64,000 nt of DNA, from the NCBI RefSeq assembly GCF_030063455.1, contig NZ_JASITB010000004.1, positions 124,001-188,000 of the forward strand. The letters run 5' to 3'. Under the pieces are notes generated by a model. That model saw nothing but the letters and a program-made list of their open reading frames with translations. It was not told the DNA's origin and made no database searches. This DNA comes from Cryobacterium sp. PH31-O1. Its GTDB lineage: Bacteria; Actinomycetota; Actinomycetes; Actinomycetales; Microbacteriaceae. Shown piece by piece: positions 38,803 through 47,926 of the stretch. Numbering within the stretch: position 1 is the first letter of the stretch; every line of letters starts with the position of its first letter. The position numbers were made by a program, and so were the translations under genes.

Positions 38803-39932
38803 CGGATTTCCCTCTGCTTCTTGATCTGGCGGGCGTTGTAAACGACGATCGGGAGCACCAGCAGGAACAGCACCAGGGCGAAGGCTGCGGAGCGGCCCTG
38901 CTCGAAGTTCTTGAACTGCGTGTACATCTCGTTGGCGACGACGCTGGTCTCGTTCGACCCGGCCGTCGTGGTGCGCACAATGTCGAAGACCTTGAGCGAG
39001 ACGATAGAGATTGTCGTCAGAACGACGACGAGTGCGCTGCGGATGCCCGGAACGGTCACGTTCAGGAACTGCTCCCAGGCATTGGTACCGTCGAGTTCGG
39101 CGGCTTCCATCTGCTCGGTCGGAACGCCCTTAATCGCGGCCGACAGCACGACCATGGCGAATCCGGTCTGCACCCAGATGAGGATGACAATCAGGAACAG
39201 GGTGTTGAACGGTGAGACGGAGAGAAAATCGACCGGCTGGCCGCCAAACAGAACAACTAACTGGTTGAGCAGACCGATCTGCTCCTGGTCAGCCGGGCGG
39301 GCGGTGTAGACGAAGCGCCAGATGATGGATGCTCCCACCAGCGAAATAGCCATCGGCATGAAGACCAGAATCTTGAAGTATTTCTCACCACGACTCTTAT
39401 CGATGAAGACCGCGTAGGCGAGACCGGCGATGGTCGAAATGGTGGGAACGATGAGTACCCAGACGACCGTGTTGAGCACGATGCGCACGTTCTCGGGCTG
39501 GGTGAAGATCCAGGCGAAGTTTTCCAGGCCGACGAATCGGTCTCCGCGGGCGTTCATGAAGGCCTGCACCGTGGTCTGAATGGTCGGAATGACGAGGCCG
39601 ATGGCCAGCAGCAGCATGGCGGGAGCGAGAAATCCGACCAGCTGGAACAGGTAGCCGGCACCCTTGCGCGAGCGGTAGTCAATATAGAAGAAGCCCAAAC
39701 CCAGAACGCCAGCGGCGATGATGGCCCAGGTGTACGAGTTGCCAGCGACGAGGATGAGCAACGGTGCCAGCACGCAGACCGCGAGACGAATGACCGTATA
39801 GATTCGCCCGGAGCGGGGGGCGATCTCAACAAAGAACAGGATGGCGGCGACGACAACGGCGAAGGCCAGGATGATGATTGGAACTTGCGCCAGCGCGGGG
39901 AGTTGCGCCAACCAGGAGAAGAATGCGGACAT
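38799..39932 (-). CDS. Carbohydrate ABC transporter permease (MalF/AglF-like)
   Basis: The 377-residue protein has two or three extra N-terminal membrane helices before the usual six-helix core, as in AglF-like permeases. The EAA loop reads EQMEAAELDGTNAWEQFLNVTVPG. The segment DRFVGLENFAWIF also resembles alpha-glucoside permeases. The ATG at 39932 follows AAAGG, and the longer frame upstream is unsupported. It pairs with the MalG-like permease. Confidence 0.9.
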   Translation of the reverse strand: MSAFFSWLAQLPALAQVPIIILAFAVVVAAILFFVEIAPRSGRIYTVIRLAVCVLAPLLILVAGNSYTWAIIAAGVLGLGFFYIDYRSRKGAGYLFQLVGFLAPAMLLLAIGLVIPTIQTTVQAFMNARGDRFVGLENFAWIFTQPENVRIVLNTVVWVLIVPTISTIAGLAYAVFIDKSRGEKYFKILVFMPMAISLVGASIIWRFVYTARPADQEQIGLLNQLVVLFGGQPVDFLSVSPFNTLFLIVILIWVQTGFAMVVLSAAIKGVPTEQMEAAELDGTNAWEQFLNVTVPGIRSALVVVLTTISIVSLKVFDIVRTTTAGSNETSVVANEMYTQFKNFEQGRSAAFALVLFLLVLPIVVYNARQIKKQREIR

Positions 39933-40081
39933 CTGAAACCTTTCGAGTACGACAGTGGACCCTCGAGATCGCGCACGAACCGGTGAAAACACATCGGTAA
40001 CGTACACCTGCCAAGCGAGGTGTGCCGCCCGTGTTTCGAGGCGGGCGGCACACCGGTCAGGCTGTGGTGCTGGTTACTGGA

Positions 40082-41401
40082 TTAGCTCGACGGCCAGCCC
40101 GCTTCGATGCTCGTGAGCACCTCGGAGGTGGGGGTGCCGTTGACCCAGCTGACAATGCCCTTGAAGAACGTTCCGGCTCCCACCGCACCCGGCATCAGGT
40201 CGGAGGCGTCGAAGCGGAACGTGGTGTCGGGGTCTTGGAGGATCCTGATCGATTCGGCAAGGATCGGGCTGTCGACGAGGTCAGGGTCGACCCCGTTATT
40301 GGCGCTGATACCGCCGCCGATCGAGACGAGGCTGTTCGCCCACTCCGGGGTGGAGAGGTATTCCTGAACGGCCTGGGTGTCGGCGTCATCGGCGAAGGCA
40401 CCGACGATCTCGCCACCACCGGTCACCGCCTGGCCACCGGCTTCGATCGACGGGGTCATGAACGCCCAGATGTCCGAATCCGGGCCGACCTTCCCGCCGG
40501 CGTCACCGAGGAATCCGTCGAAGAAGGATGCCTGGTGGGTCAGTGCGCAGGTGCCGTCGACAATAGGGGCAGCCACGTCACCGAACGGGGTGCTGTTGAT
40601 CGACTTCACGTCGCCAAAGCCAGCATTCACGTAGGCCGGATTGAGCAGGATCTCGCCGACCGAGTCGAAGGCTTCGGCGATGGCGGGGTCGGTGAAGGGA
40701 ACCTCGTTGGCGACCCACTGGTCGTAGACGTCGGGGCCGGCCTGACGCAGCACGAGGTCTTCGACCCAGTCCGTGCCCGGCCAGCCGGTGGCGTCACCGG
40801 AACCGAATCCGGCACACCACGGTGCCGTCCCGGTCTTTTCCTGGATGGTCTTGGTCAGGGCGAGCAGGTCGTCCCAGGTCTCGGGAACCTCGACACCCCA
40901 CTCGGCGAACTTGGCTGGCGAGAACCAGATGAAGCCCTTGAGATTGGCCTTGAATGGAGCGCCGTAGAAGACGTCGTCCACGGTGCCGTACGCCTTCCAG
41001 TCAGCCGACCAGTATTCGTCGACGTTGGCTTCGACGGCGGCGGGGGCTTTCTTGATGAAGCCACGGCTGGCCAGGTCAGCCAGTAGGCCCGGCTGGGGGA
41101 AGATTCCGATGTCGGGCGGGTTGCCACCCTGGGCGCGAATGGAAATCTGGGACTCGAACTCTTTCGACGACTCGTACTGAATGTCGATGTTGTTGTCTTT
41201 CTCCCAGTCGGCCCAGGACTTCTCAAGCTGCTCGGCCTCAAAATCGGCGATGGTGCTGTAGACGGTGACGACACCGTCGCCCTCGGCTCCGGCGTCATTG
41301 GCTGTTGACCCGGGGCCGCCGGAACAACCGGCCAGAGCCAGACCAGCAATCGCCGCCATGGCAATCGGTGCTGTAATTCGACGGTGCAGGGAAGGCCGCA
41401 T
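40082..41401 (-). CDS. Carbohydrate ABC transporter substrate-binding lipoprotein (AglE-like)
   Basis: The 439-residue extracellular binding protein has a lipoprotein signal (LALAGC near residue 25) and the type II binding fold of CUT1 importers. It includes DIGIFPQPGLLADLASRG, DDVFYGAPFKANLKGFIW and GTFFKGIVSWVNGTPT. The C-terminal EAGWPSS and the permease features favour alpha-glucosides, though this is uncertain. AGGAGAA lies 6 bases before the ATG at 41401. It is the first gene of the operon, and two GGAACCGGTTCC sites lie upstream. Confidence 0.87.
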   Translation of the reverse strand: MRPSLHRRITAPIAMAAIAGLALAGCSGGPGSTANDAGAEGDGVVTVYSTIADFEAEQLEKSWADWEKDNNIDIQYESSKEFESQISIRAQGGNPPDIGIFPQPGLLADLASRGFIKKAPAAVEANVDEYWSADWKAYGTVDDVFYGAPFKANLKGFIWFSPAKFAEWGVEVPETWDDLLALTKTIQEKTGTAPWCAGFGSGDATGWPGTDWVEDLVLRQAGPDVYDQWVANEVPFTDPAIAEAFDSVGEILLNPAYVNAGFGDVKSINSTPFGDVAAPIVDGTCALTHQASFFDGFLGDAGGKVGPDSDIWAFMTPSIEAGGQAVTGGGEIVGAFADDADTQAVQEYLSTPEWANSLVSIGGGISANNGVDPDLVDSPILAESIRILQDPDTTFRFDASDLMPGAVGAGTFFKGIVSWVNGTPTSEVLTSIEAGWPSS

Positions 41402-41509
41402 CTTGTTTCTCCTCGTTGAGTGGTGTTGGTGGTGCCGAATTGAGTAGTCGCCGAAAAATGGTGAACGCGGACGATCCGCCGTGCGCCGGGCGCGCGTCGT
41501 CGCAGATCG

Positions 41510-41665
41510 GGAACCGGTTCCAGACCATAAATTACGTGGCCGGTTGAGGGTTGGCAAGGCCGAAAATGTAACAAAATGACAAAGATTGAATTTTTCCCAC
41601 TGTGTGGCCCATGAGTCTACTGAAGCAGACTTGGGTAAATCAAGGGCCGTCATGGAACCGGTTCC
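41510..41665. promoter_or_regulatory. Two identical LacI-type operators in a divergent promoter
   Basis: The 12-bp palindrome GGAACCGGTTCC occurs at 41510-41521 and 41654-41665 in the 320-base gap between the sugar-binding-protein gene and the divergent LacI gene. The centres are 144 bases apart. The central CCGG with arms of this kind is typical of LacI operators. One site would control the transporter operon, the other the regulator, possibly with looping. Nothing else is seen in the gap. Confidence 0.8.
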
Positions 41666-41721
41666 AGTTCGGCCGCAATAGGGCTAACCTGTTGCCAGCA
41701 GCCCTCAGGAACGGAGGCCCC

Positions 41722-42735
41722 ATGAGCGCGATCGCCGATGTCGCGCGCCTGGCCGGCGTCGCCAAGGCCACCGCCAGCAGGGCTCTCAGCGGTCGCGGAT
41801 ATGTATCAGTTGAAACCCGCCAGAAGGTCATCGATGCTGCTCGGCAGATCGGCTACGTCGCCTCCCCCAATGCGGCCAGCCTGGTCACCGGACGAACCAA
41901 AAGCATTGGGGTCGTCATCCCGTTCATCAGCCGATGGTTCTTCGCTGAAATCCTCGAAAGCATCGAGGTTGCCCTGCTCGAGCAGGGCTACGACATGACG
42001 CTGTACAACCTCCCCGCGGATTCCCCCGAACGCGACAGTATTTTTGAATTCTTTCTCGCCCGCAAACGATTTGACGGCATCATTTCGATCGGTGTCGCGC
42101 TCAGCGACCCCGAAGTTGACCAGCTCCATCGGCTGGGTCGCCCGCTCGTGGGCATCGGCGGCACGATCCGGGGGGTACCGACCATCGCCATCGATGACAT
42201 TGCTGCAGCCCGACTCGCCACCGAACACCTGCTCAGCCTCGGCCACGTCGAGATTCTGCACGTGGGAGGCAGCCAGCTCGACGAGATGGACTTTCACGTG
42301 CACAGCAATCGTCTGCGCGGGTTCCAGACGGCAATGCTCGCCGCGGGCCGTCATATAGACGGATGCTTTTACTCCTGCGAATTCACCATCCCCGGCGGCT
42401 ACGAACGTGGCCTCGCGCTCCTCGGTGATCCGCGCAGGCGCCCGACCGCGATTTTCGCGGCGAGCGACGAGATTGCTATCGGTCTGATCGTCGCCGCTCG
42501 AGAACTCGGCATCCAGGTTCCGGCTGAACTCAGCGTCATCGGCATTGACGGTCATCCGTATGCCGACATGTTTCGTCTCACTACGCTCGAGCAGCACCCC
42601 AGAGAACAGGGCCGACTCGCCGTTGCTTCTCTTCTAAGCGCACTGGGGCCCGGGGCCGCCCCGCCTGGCAACCCGACGCTGCTGCCGACCAACCTCGTCA
42701 TCCGCTCAAGCACGAGCGCCCCGCGACCGGTCTAG
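41722..42735 (+). CDS. LacI-family regulator of the carbohydrate importer
   Basis: This 337-residue regulator has the helix-turn-helix AIADVARLAGVAKATASRAL at residues 3-22, a hinge with SPNAASLVTGRTKSIGVVI, and an effector domain with FAASDEIAIGLIVAA and LSVIGIDGHPYADMF. GGAGG lies just before the ATG at 41722. An upstream frame start is unsupported. It is divergent from the importer operon and flanked by GGAACCGGTTCC sites, so it most likely represses both itself and the importer. Confidence 0.92.
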   Translation: MSAIADVARLAGVAKATASRALSGRGYVSVETRQKVIDAARQIGYVASPNAASLVTGRTKSIGVVIPFISRWFFAEILESIEVALLEQGYDMTLYNLPADSPERDSIFEFFLARKRFDGIISIGVALSDPEVDQLHRLGRPLVGIGGTIRGVPTIAIDDIAAARLATEHLLSLGHVEILHVGGSQLDEMDFHVHSNRLRGFQTAMLAAGRHIDGCFYSCEFTIPGGYERGLALLGDPRRRPTAIFAASDEIAIGLIVAARELGIQVPAELSVIGIDGHPYADMFRLTTLEQHPREQGRLAVASLLSALGPGAAPPGNPTLLPTNLVIRSSTSAPRPV

Positions 42736-42748
42736 GCGCACCTAGCCC

Positions 42749-43978
42749 TTACCGGGTTGTGACTGCTACCGCAGGGTTGCCAACCAAATCAACCCCGTGC
42801 CTGCGAATGGCAACCGCAGTGACCAGGCTCAGCACCAAGCCAAGGGCAGCCATGACGAGAAAACTGGGTACCCAGCTGCCCGTCAGAGTGTGCAGGAGCC
42901 CGATTCCCAAGGAGCCAGCACCCGCGAGTGCATAGCCAGCGCCCTGGCCGAACGCGGACACGACACCGACCGTGCTTGGGTTCGAAGACATGGTCACGAT
43001 CAGGCTGATAGAGAGCCCGAATGCCGCGCTCTGCACGGCACCCAAACCACCGACTGCCCAGACGACCTGATCGGCCGGAGCCAGGAGAAGCCACAGCATC
43101 CCGGCCGCGATCGCGACTCCCAGCCCCGGGCCGAACCACAGCAGAATCGACCGTTGCCGGGCAATAACGGGAGTAAGCAGTGTCGGAATAAACCCAGCGA
43201 TGCTGAACCAGGCGAGCAACCAGCCGGTCTGTGCGGTGTCAAGCCCCCGATCTGTCAAAAGCAACGGCATCCATGCCGTCACCGCGAAATAAAGTAGTGC
43301 CTGCACCCCGAACACCAGGGTGAGTAGGGCGATCGTGCCCACGGAATTCGAGGTGAAGACGATTTTCGCGCGCGACTCGCCTCGCCCACCGCCTGCGGTG
43401 CGCGCGCGGAGAACACCCAGAAGCAGGGACGCTGCGGCAACCGCGGCTGGCAGCGCCCACACGCCCCAGGCCACATCAATACGGTAACCGGAAGCCGCGT
43501 AGATGGGCGAGACGAACGCTGCACCCAGGGCGGCGCCCAAACCAAATGTCATGCTGCACAGCCCCACCCATAACCCGGAGGCATTCAGCGACTTGAGATA
43601 CTGAGGCAGCAATGTACCAGCGGCCATGATGGCCGCACCAGCGAGAAACGTGCCGGGTAGCAGGAGCGGCAGCCAGAGTACCCGAATGACCAGCGCGGCA
43701 GCGAGCGCACACATTGACCAGAGCAGCACCCGCGACACACTGAAGCGGCGAGTGAGCCAAGGGCCGAGCGGCGCGGTCAAGCCAAAGGCGATGACGGGAA
43801 GGGTCGCGAGAACGGTCATCTCGACCCCGCTCAGGTCGAGCATCCGCTGCGCCTCAATGAGCGTTGCGGCGACGCTTGTGACCGCGGGTCGAAGGTTCAG
43901 GCCAATGAGTAGCGCTGAGACCAGACCGAGAAGTCGAGCCGTTCGCTTCTGGTGTGACGGATCAGCGGGTGAGAACAC
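42749..43978 (-). CDS. MFS transporter (CynX/NimT-like)
   Basis: The 409-residue carrier has 12 predicted membrane helices. The N-terminal half contains GLNLRPAVTSVAATL, the early motif of cyanate/NimT-type carriers, and TAPLGPWLTRRFSVSRVLL corresponds to the loop-2 motif. The likely start is the GTG at 43978, which lies 17 bases inside the end of the amidohydrolase gene. Open frame continues further upstream but runs through the coding sequence of the neighbour. The context suggests import or export of the amidohydrolase substrate, probably a nitrogen heterocycle. Confidence 0.8.
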   Translation of the reverse strand: MFSPADPSHQKRTARLLGLVSALLIGLNLRPAVTSVAATLIEAQRMLDLSGVEMTVLATLPVIAFGLTAPLGPWLTRRFSVSRVLLWSMCALAAALVIRVLWLPLLLPGTFLAGAAIMAAGTLLPQYLKSLNASGLWVGLCSMTFGLGAALGAAFVSPIYAASGYRIDVAWGVWALPAAVAAASLLLGVLRARTAGGGRGESRAKIVFTSNSVGTIALLTLVFGVQALLYFAVTAWMPLLLTDRGLDTAQTGWLLAWFSIAGFIPTLLTPVIARQRSILLWFGPGLGVAIAAGMLWLLLAPADQVVWAVGGLGAVQSAAFGLSISLIVTMSSNPSTVGVVSAFGQGAGYALAGAGSLGIGLLHTLTGSWVPSFLVMAALGLVLSLVTAVAIRRHGVDLVGNPAVAVTTR

Positions 43979-45206
43979 GGAGCCCGTCTGCCACAATGCG
44001 TCCGTTGTGCAGCACGGTCCGGTCAATTCCGCGATCCATGACGGCGCTGACCACGCTGTCGCCATCGACCAACAGCAGGTCGGCACGATCACCGACGGCA
44101 ACGCCCGGCCGATCAGTAACCCCTGCGAGACGGGCACTGTCGTGATCCATGATGCTCGCACCGCCAATGGTAGCCACGGCGAGGCAGTGCTCAATGTGCT
44201 CGTCTCGACGAAAGTTGTTTGTGAATGCCAGCTGCCAGGTGCGGTCGAGCATGTCGCAGTTGCCGTAGGGGCTCCAATAGTCGCGCTGGCCATCCTGCCC
44301 GAGCCCGACTCGAACGCCGGCCTCGGTCAGGGCGAGCAGTGAGAGCTGCCGATTCACCGAGGGTGCGACAGTGGCCATCGCCACGTCAAGTTCGGCGAAT
44401 GCATCAATCAGGCGGCTGCTCACCGCCTCAGATACCGAGCCGAGTTCGTATGCGTGAGAGAGCGTGACCTTGCCCTGCATGCCCAGCGCTCGCGGGCGCT
44501 CAAGCACTAGCTCCGTGCTGAAAACACCAAGTTCACCGGGCTCATGCAGATGGATATCGACCTCGACCTGGTACTTCTCGGCGAGACCGAAAACGATGTC
44601 GAGGTGCTTAACCGGATCACGGTCAAGCTGGCTGGGATCGATGCCACCCATGACATCAGCACCCTGCTTGAGTGACTCCTCAAGCAACTCCACTGTGCCC
44701 TTCTCCCGAAGGATTCCGGCCTGAGGAAAGGTCATGACCTGCACATCGGCGTGCCCGGCAAATTTCTGCTTCGCCGCCATCACCGCATCGAACTTCTCGA
44801 GCTTGCAGTCCACGTCAACCTGGGCGTAGGAGCGCACCCTGGTCGTTCCCTTGGCAATCATCTGCTCAAGCGTTCCGGCGACTCGTTCGTCGATGCCGAT
44901 CTCGGCGGTACGCCAATTGTTACGGTCATTCATCATCATCGCCCAGACGCCAGGACCGCCGGTGTGCCTTCGAAACGGCAGTCCGATCCGAGTCGAATCG
45001 AGGTGCACGTGCACATCACTAAATGAGGGAACTACGAGCCGTCCACGACCGTCGAGCAGCCCGTCGCCGACACTCACCGCAGAACTTTCTGGGGCCGCTC
45101 GGTACGGCGAAACCTCGGTGATCCGTCCGTGCTCGATGAGCAGATCGACCGCGTCAGCACCCCACGGGCGAACGTTTCGAATGAGACGAACATTCCTGTT
45201 GGGCAT
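43962..45206 (-). CDS. Cytosine-deaminase-like amidohydrolase
   Basis: The 414-residue metal-dependent hydrolase has the metal-binding motif DVHVHLDSTRIG, further metal His in VDIHLHEPGE and TLSHAYELG, and the catalytic Asp in LGQDGQRDYW. The spacing and VMTFPQAGIL resemble cytosine deaminases and relatives acting on isocytosine or triazine rings. The ATG at 45206 follows AAAGGAC. It heads an operon with the MFS carrier and is divergent from a GntR regulator. Confidence 0.8.
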   Translation of the reverse strand: MPNRNVRLIRNVRPWGADAVDLLIEHGRITEVSPYRAAPESSAVSVGDGLLDGRGRLVVPSFSDVHVHLDSTRIGLPFRRHTGGPGVWAMMMNDRNNWRTAEIGIDERVAGTLEQMIAKGTTRVRSYAQVDVDCKLEKFDAVMAAKQKFAGHADVQVMTFPQAGILREKGTVELLEESLKQGADVMGGIDPSQLDRDPVKHLDIVFGLAEKYQVEVDIHLHEPGELGVFSTELVLERPRALGMQGKVTLSHAYELGSVSEAVSSRLIDAFAELDVAMATVAPSVNRQLSLLALTEAGVRVGLGQDGQRDYWSPYGNCDMLDRTWQLAFTNNFRRDEHIEHCLAVATIGGASIMDHDSARLAGVTDRPGVAVGDRADLLLVDGDSVVSAVMDRGIDRTVLHNGRIVADGLRVLTR

Positions 45207-45467
45207 TGTGTGTCCTTTCAGATCAGACGGCATGGCCCGCGAGCAGGGTTGCTGCCGTGGCCGGGTGATGGCAAGCCACGGGCCGACTGTGCTGCGCGAG
45301 ATCAGGGCAACCGGGCTCTTCGTGATGCGCAGTCAGGCGATAGCGATAAGCAACGGGCCGGTTGGCCTCGTCGCGTGGACACGGGCGAGCCCGCAGAGTG
45401 GTGGTCTGTCACGCTGCTGTGCATCCCTTACGGTTTTGCTCGCTGGTGCCCGCTTTGTTATGAGTAA

Positions 45468-45478
45468 TTGTATACCAA
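45468..45478. promoter_or_regulatory. Candidate GntR operator
   Basis: TTGTATACCAA is a near-perfect palindrome around GTATAC, resembling known FadR-subfamily GntR operators. It lies about 262 bases upstream of the amidohydrolase ATG, in the 650-base divergent region 45207-45856, whose centre (45460-45640) is unusually AT-rich. Confidence 0.4.
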
Positions 45479-45658
45479 AGGTAGAAAAGTGTAAAAGGTC
45501 CGCGAGGATCTCTCCGGGATATTTCAGAGAAATTCATCGAAAATGTCGCGAAATTGCAGGGAATTTGATTAAATTCATCGACGCTTCGACCTTTAGCGCC
45601 TGATTGCCGCTCGCCACAGAAAGCGAGTTCTGAATACCAAAACATATTAAGTGGCACC

Positions 45659-45848
45659 GCTCGCGATGCAGCGTTCACGATGGCGGCCGGGATCGTCGTG
45701 CTGCGCGACGGCGTAATCCGCGACGTAGATTTAGCGGCTATGCGGCGCCGTGGGCCGGCATTGTTCAAGAAGATGCGCGCCGCCTACGCTGAGCGCGATT
45801 ACCTAGGCGGCACGATAGATGACCTGTTCCCCCGGTCTTCCCCGTAAT
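45659..45848 (+). pseudogene. Coding-like fragment without a start, probable gene remnant
   Basis: A plus-strand frame without a convincing start reads ARDAAFTMAAGIVVLRDG, then VIRDVDLAAMRRRGPALF and KKMRAAYAERDYLGGTID, ending FPRSSP with a TAA at about 45846-45848. Its base composition and codon use look like real coding sequence, unlike the AT-rich stretch before it. It may be the surviving 3-prime end of an amidohydrolase-like gene. I do not recognise it with confidence. The remaining gene-free sequence back to 45207 shows only the candidate operator. Confidence 0.4.
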
Positions 45849-45850
45849 CT
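45845..45850 (+). promoter_or_regulatory. Candidate -10 element for a leaderless transcript (GntR gene)
   Basis: TAATCT is followed by six bases (agagca) and the ATG at 45857, with no ribosome site. Confidence 0.5.
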
Positions 45851-45856
45851 AGAGCA

Positions 45857-46525
45857 ATGACCAGCGCCGAGACCGACCGCGAGTCTCTGGCCGAGCCGGT
45901 CTATCGTGATCTTCTTCGTGCGATCATCTCCGGGGCCCGTAGCCCGGGAACTCGCCTGAAGGAACGGGAGCTTTCGGAGCTCTACTCCGTGTCGCGCGTA
46001 CCCGTGCGCCAGGCGATTCAACGCCTCGAGGCGGAGGGCTTCGCGCTGAGCGAGCCCCGACGCGGCGCTGTTGTTCGAAAGGTCTCGACCGACGATATCA
46101 ATCAGCTTTTCGATGCGCGCCTGTGCATTGAACCATTCGCCACCCGCATGGCGGCCGACCGTTTACAGGCCGGAATCGGCGATTCCAGTCGGATGCATGA
46201 GTTTCTGCTCGACTCGACGCGGTCGTTTGAGGTGGGCGATGGAGCTCGCGGTCTCAACTCGAATCTCGGCTTTCACGACGAAATCGTGCGCCTGAGTGGC
46301 AATACTCTATTGGTTGATTTTCTGCAGCCTATGCTCGGTCGTATGGAGTGGGTCTTCGGTCTTACGCACGCCTCGCGCGAGGCCGAGCAGACCCTCGAGC
46401 ACCAGCAATTGTATGAGGCTTTGGTCAGCGGAAACGCCGAGCTGGCTGCTGCGCAGGCCTATTCCCACATCGAACTTGGCCGCGCACCCACTCTGGCTGC
46501 CCTGGAATCCTTTCTCGATTCCTGA
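45857..46525 (+). CDS. GntR-family (FadR/FCD type) transcriptional regulator
   Basis: The 222-residue protein has an N-terminal winged helix (residues about 10-75) with LKERELSELYSVSRVPVRQAIQRLEAEG and the wing GFALSEPRRGAVV. An all-helical FCD effector domain follows, with NLGFHDEIVRLSGN near its centre carrying the Asp and His ligands of such domains. It is divergent from the amidohydrolase-MFS operon and probably controls it. Confidence 0.9.
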   Translation: MTSAETDRESLAEPVYRDLLRAIISGARSPGTRLKERELSELYSVSRVPVRQAIQRLEAEGFALSEPRRGAVVRKVSTDDINQLFDARLCIEPFATRMAADRLQAGIGDSSRMHEFLLDSTRSFEVGDGARGLNSNLGFHDEIVRLSGNTLLVDFLQPMLGRMEWVFGLTHASREAEQTLEHQQLYEALVSGNAELAAAQAYSHIELGRAPTLAALESFLDS

Positions 46526-46610
46526 CCCTGGTCGCCTACCTGTTTACGACGGCGACCGATGACGCGGCCGCTCGCTTAAAACAGGCCACCGCGGCATCAC
46601 TCAAATAAGA

Positions 46611-46642
46611 AGGGCGTCACCTCCTCGCGGAGATGACGCCCT
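46611..46642 (-). terminator. Intrinsic terminator after rplL
   Basis: A 14-bp stem with one wobble pair, agggcgtcacctcc with ggagatgacgccct, encloses a 4-base loop. It lies about 60 bases after the rplL stop on the minus strand and is followed by a T-rich stretch. Confidence 0.8.
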
Positions 46643-46703
46643 CTGAACTTGCCCGAAGACAAGCGCCAGTCATACCTCAATCAGAGCCCTTGTGGGGCGC
46701 AGA

Positions 46704-47087
46704 TTACTTGAGGGTAACGGTTGCGCCAGCCTCTTCGAGGGAAGCCTTGGCCTTCTCTGCTGCGTCCTTGGCAACGCCCTCGAGGACGGCCTTCGGGGCG
46801 CCATCGACAACGGCCTTGGCCTCGCCGAGGCCCAGGCTGGTGAGCTCGCGCACAACCTTGATGACCTGGATCTTCTTGTCGCCGACGGCGTCGAGGATGA
46901 CGTCGAACGCGGTCTGCTCTTCAACCTCTTCGGCAGCAGCGGCGGGGCCAGCGGCTCCGGCAGCGGCGACGGGAGCGGCTGCGGTGACCTCGAAGGTCTC
47001 CTCGAACGCCTTGACGAACTCGGAGAGCTCGATGAGGGTCAGGCCCTTGAACTGCTCAAGCAGGTCTTCAGTGGAAAGCTTTGCCAT
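46704..47087 (-). CDS. rplL: 50S ribosomal protein L7/L12
   Basis: The 127-residue acidic stalk protein has the N-terminal dimerisation domain ([20 protein letters not shown]), an Ala-rich hinge ([19 protein letters not shown]) and the C-terminal domain with [20 protein letters not shown], which recruits translation factors. It follows rplJ after 53 bases in the same transcript, and a strong hairpin follows the stop codon. Confidence 0.98.
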   Translation of the reverse strand: MAKLSTEDLLEQFKGLTLIELSEFVKAFEETFEVTAAAPVAAAGAAGPAAAAEEVEEQTAFDVILDAVGDKKIQVIKVVRELTSLGLGEAKAVVDGAPKAVLEGVAKDAAEKAKASLEEAGATVTLK

Positions 47088-47140
47088 GATGTACTCCTAA
47101 TAGTTTCTAAAAATTCGTGAACCGTAAACCAAGCAAATGC

Positions 47141-47656
47141 CTAGTTCGCGGACTCCTGCTTCTCACGCAGCGCGTCGATGGTGCGAACAGCCTTCGACAG
47201 CGGTGCCTGGAAGAGATAAGCGGCTCCGAACAGCGATGCCTTGAAGGCGCCGGCCAGCTTGGCCAGCAGCACCTCGCGGGACTCGAGGTCGGCAAGCTTG
47301 CCAACCTCCGCTGCGGTGAGCGGGTTACCGTCAAAGTAACCGCCCTTTACCACCAGGAGAGGGTTTGCCTTGGTAAAGGCACGCAGGGTCTTCGCAACGG
47401 CGACAGGGTCTCCGTGTACGAAGGCGATAGCGGACGGACCGACAAGTTCCTCGTCAAACGAGGTGATGCCGGCCTTGTTGGCCGCAATCTTGGTGAGCGT
47501 GTTCTTTACCACGGCGTACGTGGCGTCCTCACTGATGGACTTACGCAGGCTCTTGAGCTGCGCAACAGTGAGACCGCGGTACTCGGTGAGCAGAACGGCG
47601 GTCGAGCTTTCGAATTTCTCCGTAAGCTCGGCGACCGTTGCTTCCTTGTTCGCCAT
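47141..47656 (-). CDS. rplJ: 50S ribosomal protein L10
   Basis: The 171-residue stalk-base protein shows [29 protein letters not shown] and the C-terminal helix that binds L7/L12 dimers. The ATG at 47656, preceded by AGGAG, is the start. An ATG four codons earlier is unlikely. It lies directly downstream of an L10 leader and a terminator-like hairpin, so L10-based feedback is expected. The L11-L1 genes are not nearby. Confidence 0.97.
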   Translation of the reverse strand: MANKEATVAELTEKFESSTAVLLTEYRGLTVAQLKSLRKSISEDATYAVVKNTLTKIAANKAGITSFDEELVGPSAIAFVHGDPVAVAKTLRAFTKANPLLVVKGGYFDGNPLTAAEVGKLADLESREVLLAKLAGAFKASLFGAAYLFQAPLSKAVRTIDALREKQESAN

Positions 47657-47705
47657 GGTGCTCCTCATTAATAATCATGTGCCGGCTAGCCCGGGGCGCA
47701 GACAT

Positions 47706-47737
47706 GAAAAAAGCTCCAGCGCAGGGCGCCGGAGCTT
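47706..47737 (-). terminator. Attenuator-like terminator hairpin before rplJ
   Basis: On the minus strand a 12-bp stem with one G-U pair (aagctccggcgc with gcgctggagctt) and a 3-base loop is followed by a run of six T. It lies 50 bases upstream of the rplJ start and within the leader transcript, so it probably acts as an attenuator rather than the end of another gene. Confidence 0.75.
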
Positions 47738-47870
47738 GGGGGAACAATCCAAAAGACTGTAACTAAACTTCGAACACCTGCGCGGGCCGTTCACGTGAAT
47801 GAACCTTCGTCTGCACTTCTGTCTTTCGACATAGAGCAGCAACCGGCGGTCTGTGGCTGAGGCTTACTGT
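47738..47870 (-). ncRNA. L10 leader RNA
   Basis: The leader contains, on the minus strand, agaccgccggttg (47840-47852) and ggcccgcgcaggtg (47775-47788). These are the conserved L10-binding kink-turn and stem elements of ribosomal protein leaders in actinobacteria. It precedes rplJ-rplL and should let free L10(L7/L12)4 repress expression. The outer boundaries are approximate. Confidence 0.8.
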
Positions 47871-47926
47871 ACGGCACTGGTTGGGCGCGTGCAAGTCGGG
47901 GACGGCGGCATCCGCTGAACAGATGG

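Noticed and set aside
45409..45768. 119-codon minus-strand frame in the amidohydrolase-GntR gap.
   Set aside because: It crosses the AT-rich section and the likely promoter, with no coding bias and no ribosome site.
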